From Shewanella atlantica (GTDB taxonomy: Bacteria; Pseudomonadota; Gammaproteobacteria; Enterobacterales; Shewanellaceae): a stretch of DNA of 64,000 nucleotides. Below, in pieces: positions 9,691 through 18,874 of the stretch; the first letter of the stretch is position 1; the number at the start of each line of letters is the position of its first letter. A program made the translations under genes and the position numbers. The notes under the pieces are model-generated. The model did no database searches and was not told the origin of the DNA. It worked only from the letters and a program-made list of their open reading frames with translations. The stretch spans positions 124,001 through 188,000 of the forward strand of contig NZ_RXNV01000004.1 of assembly GCF_003966265.1 (NCBI RefSeq). Reading direction: 5' to 3'.

Positions 9691-10908
9691 ATGTTAAAAG
9701 ACTATCGATTTACCTTATTTATCGCATTGATCTCGACGTTGATTTTCTATTTCTCTCCCAGTTTGAGCGATAGTCTGAAACCTAAGACGCCGCTGCAACA
9801 AGAGTTTGTAGAGGCGCGTGTCGTCGATGTTATCTCAAATAATCTGGCTCCCGATGCCAGAGTCCCATCCATATTAACCGGTAAGCAGATTTTCACTGCT
9901 GAGATCTTAGAGGGAGATGAAGCGGGTAAAATAGTCGAAGTACAAAACCCTTTGAGCCGACAACATAATGTACTGGTCGGTAAAGGGGATATCTTCATCA
10001 TGATGATCAGAGATACACCCAACGGCACTGTGTATTGGGCCTATAACCACAAACGCTCGACCGCCATCTATTGGATGTGTTTTGCCTTCCTCTTGCTGCT
10101 GCTCTCATTCGGTAAGAAGGAGGGGTTGAATTCGGTTATCTCACTCTACTTCACCGCGGCGCTCATCATTGGCGTCTTGATCCCGGCTATCTTTGCCGGC
10201 TGGAACCCCGTAATCGTCACCATTTTCCTTATGGGGTTAAAAATTGTCGTCAACTTTATCCTGGTCTCCGGTTATAACCAGAAGAGCTTCTGCGCCATGG
10301 GGGGCACTCTGCTCGGCGTCATTGCGGCCGGTATTATGGCGCAGGTATTTGGCGAGTTTGCCAACCTTTCCGGTATCTACTTAGATAAAGGCGAAGACGT
10401 TATCTATCTGGCCACACAACCGATTCAGATCCGCTGGCTGATGTTTGTCGCCATCATGGTCTCTGCGCTTGGCGCCGTGATGGATGTCGCCATCTCAATT
10501 GCATCGGCCTATAACGAGCTGAAAATTACCGATCCTAAGCTCAGCCCTAAGCAGCTGATGAGGGCGAGTATGAACATAGGTCGAGATATCATGGGCACCA
10601 TGACCAACACCTTGATACTGGCGTTTGCCGGCAGTTCGTTAACCACGATTATGATGGTGTGGGGGCTGGATATGCCGCTGACTCAGTTTATCAACACCCC
10701 CGTCATCGCCTTGAGCATCATCCATGCGTTGGCCGGCAGTGTAGGCATCGTACTCACCATCCCTCTTACGGCCTGGCTGGCAAGATACATGCTCAATGAT
10801 CCAGAAGGCATTGTCGAAACGGCCCAGTCTGTTACAGAGCAGTCTGCTACGGACCAGCCGGTTATAGCTCCATCAGTGACTGTAAAAGTTCAAGCATTAG
10901 AGTCTTAA
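9691..10908 (+). CDS. YibE/F family membrane protein
   Basis: A 405-residue polytopic membrane protein of the YibE/F family. An N-terminal helix (residues 8-25) is followed by a roughly 100-residue extracytoplasmic domain with ARVVDVISN and VGKGDIFIMM, then about seven to eight transmembrane helices starting near residue 126. The family signature region with MDVAISIASA, then TNTLILAFAG, is visible. The molecular function of YibE/F is not established. The C-terminal 25 residues are a soluble Ser/Thr/Val-rich tail. The ribosome-binding site is weak, and the gene forms a single unit with its own terminator. Confidence 0.85.
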   Translation: MLKDYRFTLFIALISTLIFYFSPSLSDSLKPKTPLQQEFVEARVVDVISNNLAPDARVPSILTGKQIFTAEILEGDEAGKIVEVQNPLSRQHNVLVGKGDIFIMMIRDTPNGTVYWAYNHKRSTAIYWMCFAFLLLLLSFGKKEGLNSVISLYFTAALIIGVLIPAIFAGWNPVIVTIFLMGLKIVVNFILVSGYNQKSFCAMGGTLLGVIAAGIMAQVFGEFANLSGIYLDKGEDVIYLATQPIQIRWLMFVAIMVSALGAVMDVAISIASAYNELKITDPKLSPKQLMRASMNIGRDIMGTMTNTLILAFAGSSLTTIMMVWGLDMPLTQFINTPVIALSIIHALAGSVGIVLTIPLTAWLARYMLNDPEGIVETAQSVTEQSATDQPVIAPSVTVKVQALES

Positions 10909-10962
10909 TGGATCACTTAATTGGCAACGATAGCATTTAGCCAAAACAGATAACTCGCACAA

Positions 10963-11000
10963 AAAAGGCCTGACAGGTATTAAATACTGCAGGCCTTTTC
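10963..11000 (+). terminator. Terminator after the YibE/F gene
   Basis: AAAAGGCCTG and CAGGCCTTTT pair around an 18-base loop that itself contains a small inverted repeat (GTATTAAATAC). Confidence 0.85.
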
Positions 11001-11026
11001 TATGATTTACGGTTAATCGAGGGAGC

Positions 11027-11116
11027 TCACAATTTAAACCGCTCAATCTGAGCGACAAGCTTTCTCGCATCTTCTGCCAGAATTAATCCAATCTCTGAAG
11101 CCCCCTCCGCCAAAGT
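11027..11116 (-). pseudogene. Relic of a chemoreceptor C-terminus
   Basis: The minus strand reads 29 codons from just after a TAG to a TGA at 11027-11029. The translation ends ASEIGLILAEDARKLVAQ then IERFKL, the typical tail of methyl-accepting chemotaxis proteins. There is no start codon context and nothing of the rest of the receptor, only the acyl-CoA dehydrogenase gene upstream, so it looks like the stump left by a deletion or replacement. The assignment rests on the tail pattern only. Confidence 0.5.
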
Positions 11117-11124
11117 CTACAAAC

Positions 11125-12915
11125 TTAAAAATCGGCCTCACCGAGTTCGGTCAGCAGTTCACTACTGGACTCAATCTGCTTGCGCAGACTACGAGTCTGT
11201 ACCGCCCAATAGCCCATATAGAACTGGGCTGTTTTCAGTTTGCCCTCGTAAAATTCTCTATCATTGGTATCTGTTTCAAGCGCCGCCAGTGCTGTCGACG
11301 CCGTGCGGGTCCACATCCAGGCTAATGCCGTGATCCCCAAGATTTGCATATATGGCATAGACGCAGCGCCGATAACATCGGGATTCTTCGGAGCATTCAT
11401 GGCGATATATTGCGTGGCTTTTTCAAGATCCTTTGACACATCCATCAAACCGGCAAGATAGGGCTTCATTGAATCATTGCCCATGTTCTCTTCGATCAAC
11501 TGCTTCACCAGCGCCGACCAGTTCATCAGGGTTGCCGCCTTGTCAGACAATATCTTTCGACCGACGAGATCCAGCGCCTGCACACCATTGGTGCCTTCAT
11601 AGAGCATAGAGATACGAATATCACGTACAAATTGCTCCATGCCCCACTCATGAATATACCCATGACCGCCGAATACCTGTTGGGCATCGACACAGGCATT
11701 GAAGCCCCTGTCGGTTACAAACCCTTTGACGATCGGGGTGAATAGCGCGGCCAACTTATTTGCCATTTTGGCTTTTTCCGGGTCGCTGTGACGCTCGGCC
11801 TCATCGAGCCATAACGCCTGTTGACCTATCATCGCCCTCGCCCCTTCATTGAAGGCTTTCTGCGACATCAACATGCGCCTTACATCACCATGAACTAAGA
11901 TGGGATCCGCCGCCATATCCGGTGCCTTAACACCGCTGAGTCCACGTCCCTGAATTCTGTCTTTGGCATAGGCGAGTGCGTTTTGGTACGCGATTTCTGA
12001 CACGCCTAGTCCCTGAACACCGACACCGAGTCTCGCCTGATTCATCATGGTGAACATGGCCCTAAGCCCCTGATGAGGCTCACCCACCAACTCACCGATG
12101 GCGCCATCGAAGTTCATCACACAGGTTGAGTTTCCGTGGATCCCCATCTTATGCTCGAGTCCGGTGGCAGACAGAGTATTAGCATCACCAAGTGAGCCAT
12201 CTTCATTGATTAAATACTTAGGCACGACGAACAGAGAGATCCCCTTCACACCCGCAGGCGCATCGGGTAATCGAGCCAGCACCAGATGGGCAATGTTTTC
12301 GGCCAGATCGTGATCGCCGGACGAGATAAATATCTTCTCACCCGAGATAGCATACTGACCCTCTCCCGCCTCGACCGCCTTAGTACGCAACAGGGCAAGA
12401 TCGGTACCTGCATGAGACTCGGTCAGGTTCATGGTACCCGTCCACTCACCTGTCACCAGCTTCTCTAAGTATTTCTGTTTAAGTGCGTCACTGCCATGTG
12501 CATGAATGACCGCATAGGCACCATGGGTGAGTCCGGGATACATGGCAAAGGCCATATTGGTCGCGGTTTTCATCTCGGTCGCAAACACACCTATGGCTTC
12601 GGGTAACCCCTGACCACCATATTCAGGATCACAGGTCAAAGTGCCCCAGCCATTATCAACATATTGCTGATACGCTTCTTTAAATCCTTTAGGCGCTATG
12701 ACATTTCCATCGACCAGTTTACAACCTTCAACATCACCACTGCCGTTAAGCGGTAGCATGATTTCGGTTGAGAAGTCGGCTACACCCTGCAAAATGGCAT
12801 CGGCGAGTTCGGCATCAATTTCATCGAAACCTTGAAGTTCGCTGCGCTCATAGATATTAAGAAGTTCATTCAATACAAACTGGTAGTCACGAAGTGGGGC
12901 TTGATATGTCGGCAT
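11125..12915 (-). CDS. Acyl-CoA dehydrogenase, long (596-residue) type
   Basis: The product is a FAD-dependent acyl-CoA dehydrogenase of the roughly 590-600 residue class with an extra C-terminal domain, the class that also holds DmdC (3-methylmercaptopropionyl-CoA dehydrogenase) and several fadE-like enzymes. Visible signatures are MNLTESHAGTDL, ISGEKIFISSGDHD, the FAD/substrate region NQARLGVGVQGLG, QVFGGHGYIHEWGMEQ, and YEGTNGVQALDLVGRK, which includes the usual catalytic Glu position (YEG). The reaction is alpha,beta-dehydrogenation of an acyl-CoA with electrons passed to ETF. The specific substrate cannot be read from sequence. It is transcribed alone. GGAAC lies upstream of the ATG. Confidence 0.87.
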   Translation of the reverse strand: MPTYQAPLRDYQFVLNELLNIYERSELQGFDEIDAELADAILQGVADFSTEIMLPLNGSGDVEGCKLVDGNVIAPKGFKEAYQQYVDNGWGTLTCDPEYGGQGLPEAIGVFATEMKTATNMAFAMYPGLTHGAYAVIHAHGSDALKQKYLEKLVTGEWTGTMNLTESHAGTDLALLRTKAVEAGEGQYAISGEKIFISSGDHDLAENIAHLVLARLPDAPAGVKGISLFVVPKYLINEDGSLGDANTLSATGLEHKMGIHGNSTCVMNFDGAIGELVGEPHQGLRAMFTMMNQARLGVGVQGLGVSEIAYQNALAYAKDRIQGRGLSGVKAPDMAADPILVHGDVRRMLMSQKAFNEGARAMIGQQALWLDEAERHSDPEKAKMANKLAALFTPIVKGFVTDRGFNACVDAQQVFGGHGYIHEWGMEQFVRDIRISMLYEGTNGVQALDLVGRKILSDKAATLMNWSALVKQLIEENMGNDSMKPYLAGLMDVSKDLEKATQYIAMNAPKNPDVIGAASMPYMQILGITALAWMWTRTASTALAALETDTNDREFYEGKLKTAQFYMGYWAVQTRSLRKQIESSSELLTELGEADF

Positions 12916-13170
12916 TCCCTGTTCCTTTTATTTTTATATTAAGACAAAAATATTCTGACCTTTCATACACTGGTTTCAATCATGCGTTTAAATCCATTTC
13001 ATTACAAGTGGCGTCTACTTATTAAGCAAACTTATTCGATATTCCACAGTTTGTTTTTGATCTCGAACAGCGTAACCGTGAAATGAAGATAACTTCCCCT
13101 TATGAAAGGGTTTAAAAGCCTGTAAGCTAACGCTTAATAAGCTCAATATTAGGGAATGAGGAAGAAATAG

Positions 13171-14019
13171 ATGGGTTCTGTAACAACAAAAAAACACGCC
13201 AGCGGATTAGAGTATGTGGACGTTGATACGCCACTGTGCAAGGCGAGAATTTTTATGCAAGGCGCTCAGATAGATCTCTTTCAACCTAAAGGGAAAAAAC
13301 CACTGCTGTGGGTCTCAAGTGCAGACGATTATCAGCCTGGAAGCGGAATAAGAGGCGGGATCCCTATCTGTTGGCCCTGGTTTGGAATGACTGATAACCC
13401 TGATTGGCCGCAACATGGTTTTGCACGTACCAGTTTGTGGACCCTCGAGTCCGTGCAGATGCGCTCTGAAGCGGTAGAGCTTAAGTTCGCTCTACAGATA
13501 ACCGAAGAAAACAGACAATATTGGCCCCACGACACCCGTGTAGAGGTGATGTTTATCCTGGCCGATACACTGACGGTCTCGTTAACCAACACCAACCTGA
13601 GTGACCAGCCAGTCCCCTTAACTCAGGCATTGCATACCTACTTCCCTATTAATGATATTCATCAGTTAAGGGCCAGCGGTTTTGAAGGCTCACAGTACAT
13701 TGAGTTCGGTGAAGGTCCCTATCAACAGACCACAGATGAAGTCGTTTTCGACAGAGAGACTGACCGGGTTTACACCCAGCTTAGCCAAAATCAACAGCTG
13801 CATACGCCGGATGGAATTATCGAGGTCGGCCGTGAAAACAGCCAGTCCGCAGTGCTGTGGAATCCATGGATAGATAAGTCACAGCGCCTGTCGCGCTTCA
13901 ATAGTGATGACTACCTCAGCATGGTCTGTCTAGAAGCGGCTAATGTATTGGAAGACAAACTGACGCTAGCCCCTAATGAGTCCCACACGCTAACTACAAA
14001 AGTTGGCTGGAAAGCGTAA
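13171..14019 (+). CDS. yeaD: D-hexose-6-phosphate mutarotase
   Basis: A 282-residue protein of the aldose-1-epimerase superfamily, YeaD branch. It shows FMQGAQIDLFQPKG, the substrate-loop motif GIRGGIPICWPWFG, HGFARTSLW with catalytic His, LTQALHTYF with the second His, and VWNPW-like VLWNPWIDKS. It interconverts alpha and beta anomers of glucose-6-phosphate and related hexose phosphates in the cytoplasm. GAGGAAG six bases before the ATG supports the start, and an intrinsic terminator follows the gene. Confidence 0.9.
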   Translation: MGSVTTKKHASGLEYVDVDTPLCKARIFMQGAQIDLFQPKGKKPLLWVSSADDYQPGSGIRGGIPICWPWFGMTDNPDWPQHGFARTSLWTLESVQMRSEAVELKFALQITEENRQYWPHDTRVEVMFILADTLTVSLTNTNLSDQPVPLTQALHTYFPINDIHQLRASGFEGSQYIEFGEGPYQQTTDEVVFDRETDRVYTQLSQNQQLHTPDGIIEVGRENSQSAVLWNPWIDKSQRLSRFNSDDYLSMVCLEAANVLEDKLTLAPNESHTLTTKVGWKA

Positions 14020-14073
14020 ACGGCAGGAAAATAACCTGAAATAGAAGCTGAACTCAAGCAAACACAACTAAAA

Positions 14074-14108
14074 CAAGGCCTACTTCACTAACTGAAAAGG
14101 CCTTTTTT
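14074..14108 (+). terminator. Terminator after yeaD
   Basis: AAGGCCT and AAGGCCTT pair in inverted orientation (arms about 8 bp) around a 15-base loop, followed by TTTTTT. Confidence 0.82.
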
Positions 14109-14183
14109 AATGCTGGCGATTTTAAATCGCTCTCGCAATACCACCCAAGTTTAGCCCACCGAATAGACCTAAATATCAATTAT

Positions 14184-17100
14184 TTGAATTTATACCGTGC
14201 TAAACTCAAACATAATTACAATCAATACCGAAACACGCTATCGATGCTGCGGCAATTATCTCGTGCAAAGCGACTCATATTGGCTTTCACTCTCATACTT
14301 CTGACTCTCTTCGTCGTCCTGGCGAGTACCTATGAGCGGCTGACCATCACTCTGGCAAACCGGTATCTCATTGAATATGACACTCAGATAACTGAGCTCA
14401 GTATCAGGCCTGATTCACTTAACGTTTGGCATTTTCCACGCTTAACCCTCAAGGTTCATGGCTCTTTGGTTGAAATAGCAGATCTGGTAATTAGCTTAGA
14501 TAAAGCATTTTCGCCTTTTCAGCTCTTTACAAACCAGCTATCGCTAAACCAGATAGATAAAATATCACTGGCTAAAATTGATGTTGCGCTTAACCCGGCC
14601 GTACTCACCGAAGAGGGCAAAAACCTCGATGAACAGGGACCAACACTGGCACTGGATCTCAATCAATTACCTGAGATAGATATCGGCAAAACCTCATTGA
14701 CACTTGTCGGCATCGACCCGGCCAGGCTGAGCCTTGTGATGGATAAGCTACAACTCGATGAGACTGGCAAGCTCAACACAAGTTTGCGCCATCAAGGGAA
14801 TAAGCTCTTTGCTTTAACGGCTAATTTAACCGAGCAACGTTGGCAGATATCCACCAGTTTGGTGTTCGATGAGCTAACATCCTTCCTCAGCCGATTATCG
14901 ACTCAAGAGTTAAATGATAATGCACTGCTCCCCCTGCTCAACCTAAAGCAGCGGATAGAAGATGCAAACATCGAACTCACCGGCAGGTTGAATTCGACTA
15001 TCGATCTTAACCTCAAAACCGCTCAGCTGAAGTCACATCATGCACTCTCAGGGGCCAAAGTCATCCTTGGCAATCTGGAATCGCTGACACTTGAGCCCCG
15101 TTCGATCGATACCTATCAGAATGCGGAGTCAGCACAGGAGATCCAAAATCAGAGCGATAGGGTGAATCTAGAGTTTGACCTTATTGGACACCTTGCCGAT
15201 CTTTCCTTGAGTCTGCGCCCCTTCACCTTGAGTATTGCCCCCAGTCCGGCGCAACAGAAAGTATTGCTCAATCTTATCCAGGATGACGCTGTAAAGGCTC
15301 AGATAGCGAAGGTAATTCAAACGTTAACAGCTGAGTCATCCCCTGAGATACAACTCAGTCTGCAACAGCCTCTCACCTATTCACTGCAAGATAAGCGAGT
15401 CAACTGGGGCGAGCTTCAGCTCGGCATCAATCAATCGAAGCTTGATGCCTTCATATCACTAAATGAGGTAACTCTGTCTCTGCCCCATAAAAACAGAGAG
15501 GCGAACAGACAGCAGTTGAGCCTTAACGGGAAATGGCAGTTCAGGGCTGAGCATCAACAAGCCCTGTCGCTAAATGATTTATTAGTTGAACCACTCTCTA
15601 TTGAAGATAAGTCTATTGCAGGCGAGTCCTTTGAAGACAAGCCCATTGCAAATAACTCTATTGCAGATATCACGCTGGGCGCCTCTTCTCTGGCACTGGA
15701 AGGACGTATAGCCATAACGGCGAATAATGACCCGCTCAGCAATGAAATAACACCGTCTTTCTCCGTTGAGCTTAATATCAATAAAAATGCGCAGATTAGT
15801 TCCAGTCTGTTCACGGTGAAGGAGCGACAGGATTCACCACCTGGCCAAGTCGAGTCCGATTTTTCCTTCAGCAACCAAACGGCGAGGCTTAGTCTTCATA
15901 ACGATATTGCTGTCAGCTACGACCAAGCGGGACGACTCGATATAGCGCTCCCTAAGCTGACGATGAGTCTGGGCCCGCTCTCTTACCGTCACTTGAACCC
16001 CTCGTCTAAATCTAAAACGCTCGAGTTTGATGCAGAAGCGCTGACCTTCAGCTCATCCCAGCCTAGCCGTCTCAGGGTAAGCCTCACTAAAACCAGTAAT
16101 AGAGACGGTGACAAGCCTGATCTTGGCTTCGAGTTTACCGGCGCGCCTTTCACGCTGAGCTCCTCATCCATACGCTACGCCGATATTAACCAGAGTGGCC
16201 AAGGCGATATCAGCAAAGGCAGCAGTAGCGATAGCCTAATCACCACCGAACATATTCAATTTACCAGCCAAGGCAATACCCGATTAACGCTCGGCGACAG
16301 TCAACCTGACGAGGCTGCTCAGTATAAAAGCCAAAGATCACTCGACATATCGCTCCCGAGTCTGTCACTGGAGCAAACACAAACCGAGCTAAGCCATAAG
16401 CCCTTTCCAACAAGCTCAAAGGATCACTATTTTGTCTCCCTGCCTCGTTTAGTGCTTCAATTGGAAAGCCCAAGCTCGGTCTCGATTCAATTTTCGCCAC
16501 AATTACAATCTGCCGTATCAGAGGCAAACCATGAGTCAGATTTCCAGCAATGGTTAAAAACTTCAATGCTGGAAAATAGGCTGAGTTATGAAGTCGATGG
16601 GCTGGAAATTAATCACACTTATATAAAAAATAAGCGTAAAAGAAAGCAGAAGCTACTGCACCTCTATCAAGCCAGTCTGTCACAGACGCTGAAGTGGAAT
16701 GACTATCGACTCGACTCGCAAGAGCACTGGTCAATCGATGGTCTGGAGATTGAGAGTGAGCACAGCCTGATCCCCGGCATTGAAAACCAACCACTATTGC
16801 AGGGAAAACTGCAGCTGGATACCGAGCTGAGCACCCTACTCTTCCCGGTTAAAAACAGTTACTCACTGCCAGGTGATCTTTATATCGACGGCCAAACTCG
16901 CTTGCAGGCAAATTATCAATTTCGTCAGTTCGAGCAAGCCAATCAATTCGACCTCGAATTGTCACCAAAGCTCTCCTCACTTAGCGGCAGCATTAACGAC
17001 CTTCCCTTCGAAGACGTCGACATATCTGCCCGTTGTCACCTCAAGTTGAAACAAGATAGTAAGCAGTTCAATAGCAGCACCTTCACCTGCCCGGAAATGG

Positions 17101-17816
17101 ATCTCGTCGCAGCCGCATTTAATCCCGGCGTGTTATTAACGAATCTCACCGCCTCAGGCGATATCTCCCTCTCCCACGATGATGCGCGGCTCACCGAGCC
17201 ATCCAATGAGAATCTAATAGACGGACAAAAGCCCCTGCCTGCCGATAAGATTGCGGCAAACTTAAGTGATGCAGAGATCCACCTTAATGCCGCAGGCGAC
17301 CTTCTTGGAGGCCAGCTTTTGTTGCCGGAATTTAGCCTGAAATTACATGACAAATCCCACGGTTATCTGGTGTTACAAGGCCTGAGCTTAGAGGAGCTAA
17401 TCGCCATTCAGCCCCAGGTGGGACTCTATGCCGACGGGACCTTCGATGGCGTATTGCCGGTCGATCTTATAAATGGCAAAGTCTCAGTCACAGGGGGACG
17501 CTTAGCGGCGCGAGCACCGGGAGGCTTGATTTCGGTGAGCGGCAATCCGGCCGTCGAGCAGATGCGCCAGTCTCAACCCTATCTCGACTTTGCATTTTCG
17601 ACCATGGAGCATCTCCAATATACGCAACTGTCGAGCACCTTCGATATGGAGCCCTCAGGCGATGCCGTACTTAAGGTCAAAGTAAAAGGCAGAGGAAAAG
17701 GCATTGAACGACCTATACACCTGAACTACTCTCAAGAGGAGAATATGCTCCAACTATTAAAGAGCCTGCAAGTGGGTGATAAACTGCAGACTCAGATTGA
17801 GCAATCGATGAACTAG
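14184..17816 (+). CDS. ydbH: YdbH family AsmA-like envelope protein
   Basis: A very long (1210 residues from TTG 14184) single-anchor protein with a transmembrane segment near residues 29-47 and a huge periplasmic part rich in beta-strand-like alternation, as in the AsmA-like group (TamB, YhdP, YdbH) that bridges inner and outer membranes and carries phospholipids. The C-terminal family domain is clear (GLYADGTFDGVLPVDL, GGRLAARAPGGLISV, MRQSQPYLDFAFSTM, then a YSQEENMLQLLKSL motif). ATG at 14244 gives a 1190-residue form starting 7 residues before the hydrophobic segment and is an equally good start; neither has a strong ribosome-binding site. The downstream ynbE and ydbL genes are the classic partners. 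Confidence 0.88.
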   Translation: MNLYRAKLKHNYNQYRNTLSMLRQLSRAKRLILAFTLILLTLFVVLASTYERLTITLANRYLIEYDTQITELSIRPDSLNVWHFPRLTLKVHGSLVEIADLVISLDKAFSPFQLFTNQLSLNQIDKISLAKIDVALNPAVLTEEGKNLDEQGPTLALDLNQLPEIDIGKTSLTLVGIDPARLSLVMDKLQLDETGKLNTSLRHQGNKLFALTANLTEQRWQISTSLVFDELTSFLSRLSTQELNDNALLPLLNLKQRIEDANIELTGRLNSTIDLNLKTAQLKSHHALSGAKVILGNLESLTLEPRSIDTYQNAESAQEIQNQSDRVNLEFDLIGHLADLSLSLRPFTLSIAPSPAQQKVLLNLIQDDAVKAQIAKVIQTLTAESSPEIQLSLQQPLTYSLQDKRVNWGELQLGINQSKLDAFISLNEVTLSLPHKNREANRQQLSLNGKWQFRAEHQQALSLNDLLVEPLSIEDKSIAGESFEDKPIANNSIADITLGASSLALEGRIAITANNDPLSNEITPSFSVELNINKNAQISSSLFTVKERQDSPPGQVESDFSFSNQTARLSLHNDIAVSYDQAGRLDIALPKLTMSLGPLSYRHLNPSSKSKTLEFDAEALTFSSSQPSRLRVSLTKTSNRDGDKPDLGFEFTGAPFTLSSSSIRYADINQSGQGDISKGSSSDSLITTEHIQFTSQGNTRLTLGDSQPDEAAQYKSQRSLDISLPSLSLEQTQTELSHKPFPTSSKDHYFVSLPRLVLQLESPSSVSIQFSPQLQSAVSEANHESDFQQWLKTSMLENRLSYEVDGLEINHTYIKNKRKRKQKLLHLYQASLSQTLKWNDYRLDSQEHWSIDGLEIESEHSLIPGIENQPLLQGKLQLDTELSTLLFPVKNSYSLPGDLYIDGQTRLQANYQFRQFEQANQFDLELSPKLSSLSGSINDLPFEDVDISARCHLKLKQDSKQFNSSTFTCPEMDLVAAAFNPGVLLTNLTASGDISLSHDDARLTEPSNENLIDGQKPLPADKIAANLSDAEIHLNAAGDLLGGQLLLPEFSLKLHDKSHGYLVLQGLSLEELIAIQPQVGLYADGTFDGVLPVDLINGKVSVTGGRLAARAPGGLISVSGNPAVEQMRQSQPYLDFAFSTMEHLQYTQLSSTFDMEPSGDAVLKVKVKGRGKGIERPIHLNYSQEENMLQLLKSLQVGDKLQTQIEQSMN

Positions 17817-18010
17817 TGCACCAACTTTATTTTTAAATCTATTTATGGCATCAAGCTATTGAATTGATATAGTTAGTGCGACAATAGCGGCCAATATTTA
17901 ATGCTCAAAATAAACGTTCAGTTTAGTGTCATCTTTCGAGCAATATAATAGACTTATATGAAACGTCGGCTGTCATCTGTCTGAGCCGATTAAGATAAAA
18001 GGAACTCCCA

Positions 18011-18211
18011 GTGAAAAGATTGCCTGTTTTACGAACGTCCGTAAGCGCAATGATTGCACTCCTGGCTCTGACCGGCTGTACCCCCACGGTCAAAATTGAG
18101 CCACCAGATAAACCCATAGTGATTAACCTCAACGTCAAGATTGAACATGAGATTAAGATAAAGGTTGATAAAGACCTGGACGAATTACTCACCAACGACG
18201 AGTTATTCTAA
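18011..18211 (+). CDS. ynbE: YnbE family lipoprotein
   Basis: A 66-residue lipoprotein starting at GTG, with AAAGGAA upstream. The signal sequence ends in a lipobox, LTGC (Cys23), and the mature part alternates charged and hydrophobic residues (VKIEPPDKPIVINLNVKI, HEIKIKV), as in YnbE. In E. coli YnbE is the outer-membrane partner that works with YdbH, extending its beta structure. It lies about 190 bp after ydbH and 27 bp before ydbL, so it is probably co-transcribed with at least ydbL. Confidence 0.9.
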   Translation: MKRLPVLRTSVSAMIALLALTGCTPTVKIEPPDKPIVINLNVKIEHEIKIKVDKDLDELLTNDELF

Positions 18212-18238
18212 TCGGTTCGGTTAATTAAGGAGTACAGA

Positions 18239-18559
18239 ATGAAAACTAAATTACTGGTGCTCGCCGCAGGTCTGCTGCTGAGCCTTAATGCGTTTGCTAT
18301 CTCCCTTCAAGACGCAAAGTCTCAGGGGCTCGTTGGCGAACAGCCTAATGGTTACCTGGGCGTAGTAAAGAGTAACCCGGAATCTAATTCCGTCGCTAAG
18401 CAGGTCAACGCTAAGCGCAAAACCCACTATCAGAAGATCGCCCGAAAAAATGGTATCTCAGTGGATGATGTAGCCAAACTTGCCGCCGAAAAAGCGATGA
18501 AAGCGACCAAGAAAGGTCAGTACATCAAAAATTCGAGTGGTAAATGGGTAAAAAAGTAA
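18239..18559 (+). CDS. ydbL: YdbL family (DUF1318) periplasmic protein
   Basis: The 106-residue product has a cleavable signal peptide (about residues 1-20, ending AFA) and the DUF1318 pattern: LQDAKSQGLVGEQPNGYLG, a basic middle, and the C-terminal GQYIKNSSGKWVKK. YdbL is reported to act as a chaperone-like controller of the YdbH-YnbE bridge. TAAGGAG stands at ideal distance before the ATG. A terminator closes the operon. Confidence 0.92.
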   Translation: MKTKLLVLAAGLLLSLNAFAISLQDAKSQGLVGEQPNGYLGVVKSNPESNSVAKQVNAKRKTHYQKIARKNGISVDDVAKLAAEKAMKATKKGQYIKNSSGKWVKK

Positions 18560-18607
18560 CGCCGATCATCTTCATAATGAACGAGTGATAATCCCGATTT
18601 ATATAAG

Positions 18608-18629
18608 AGCCCGCACTGCGGGCTTTTTT
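18608..18629 (+). terminator. Terminator of the ydbH-ynbE-ydbL operon
   Basis: AGCCCGC-act-GCGGGCT followed by TTTTT. Confidence 0.92.
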
Positions 18630-18691
18630 ATTGCGTCAATGCCACAAACAGCCCATAACTGCGCACCTTCCCCTACCGCAGACATTTATCA

Positions 18692-18707
18692 CGTGAGCAA
18701 ACTCACA
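18692..18707 (+). promoter_or_regulatory. CRP-like binding site upstream of dcuA
   Basis: CGTGA-GCAAAC-TCACA matches the CRP consensus at nine of ten half-site positions, about 170 bp before dcuA. In Shewanella CRP is the main activator of anaerobic respiration genes, so control of a C4-dicarboxylate carrier by this site is plausible. Confidence 0.6.
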
Positions 18708-18874
18708 GCTTTAACAAATAGTGAATTAACCATCCCTACATAAGTAACAAGGATAGTAAAATCCGATGTCCCAGGGAAAAGCGCTACCAAATCTCCTAAT
18801 AAGCTTCACCTGAACATTCATTGCGTCCTGCCCGGCAGGCATGTATCTCCCCTTTGATTCAGATTAGGTTCTTT

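Noticed and set aside
15554-15874. 106-codon minus-strand frame inside ydbH
   Set aside because: It is a shadow frame of a strongly coding gene; no ribosome-binding site or family match.
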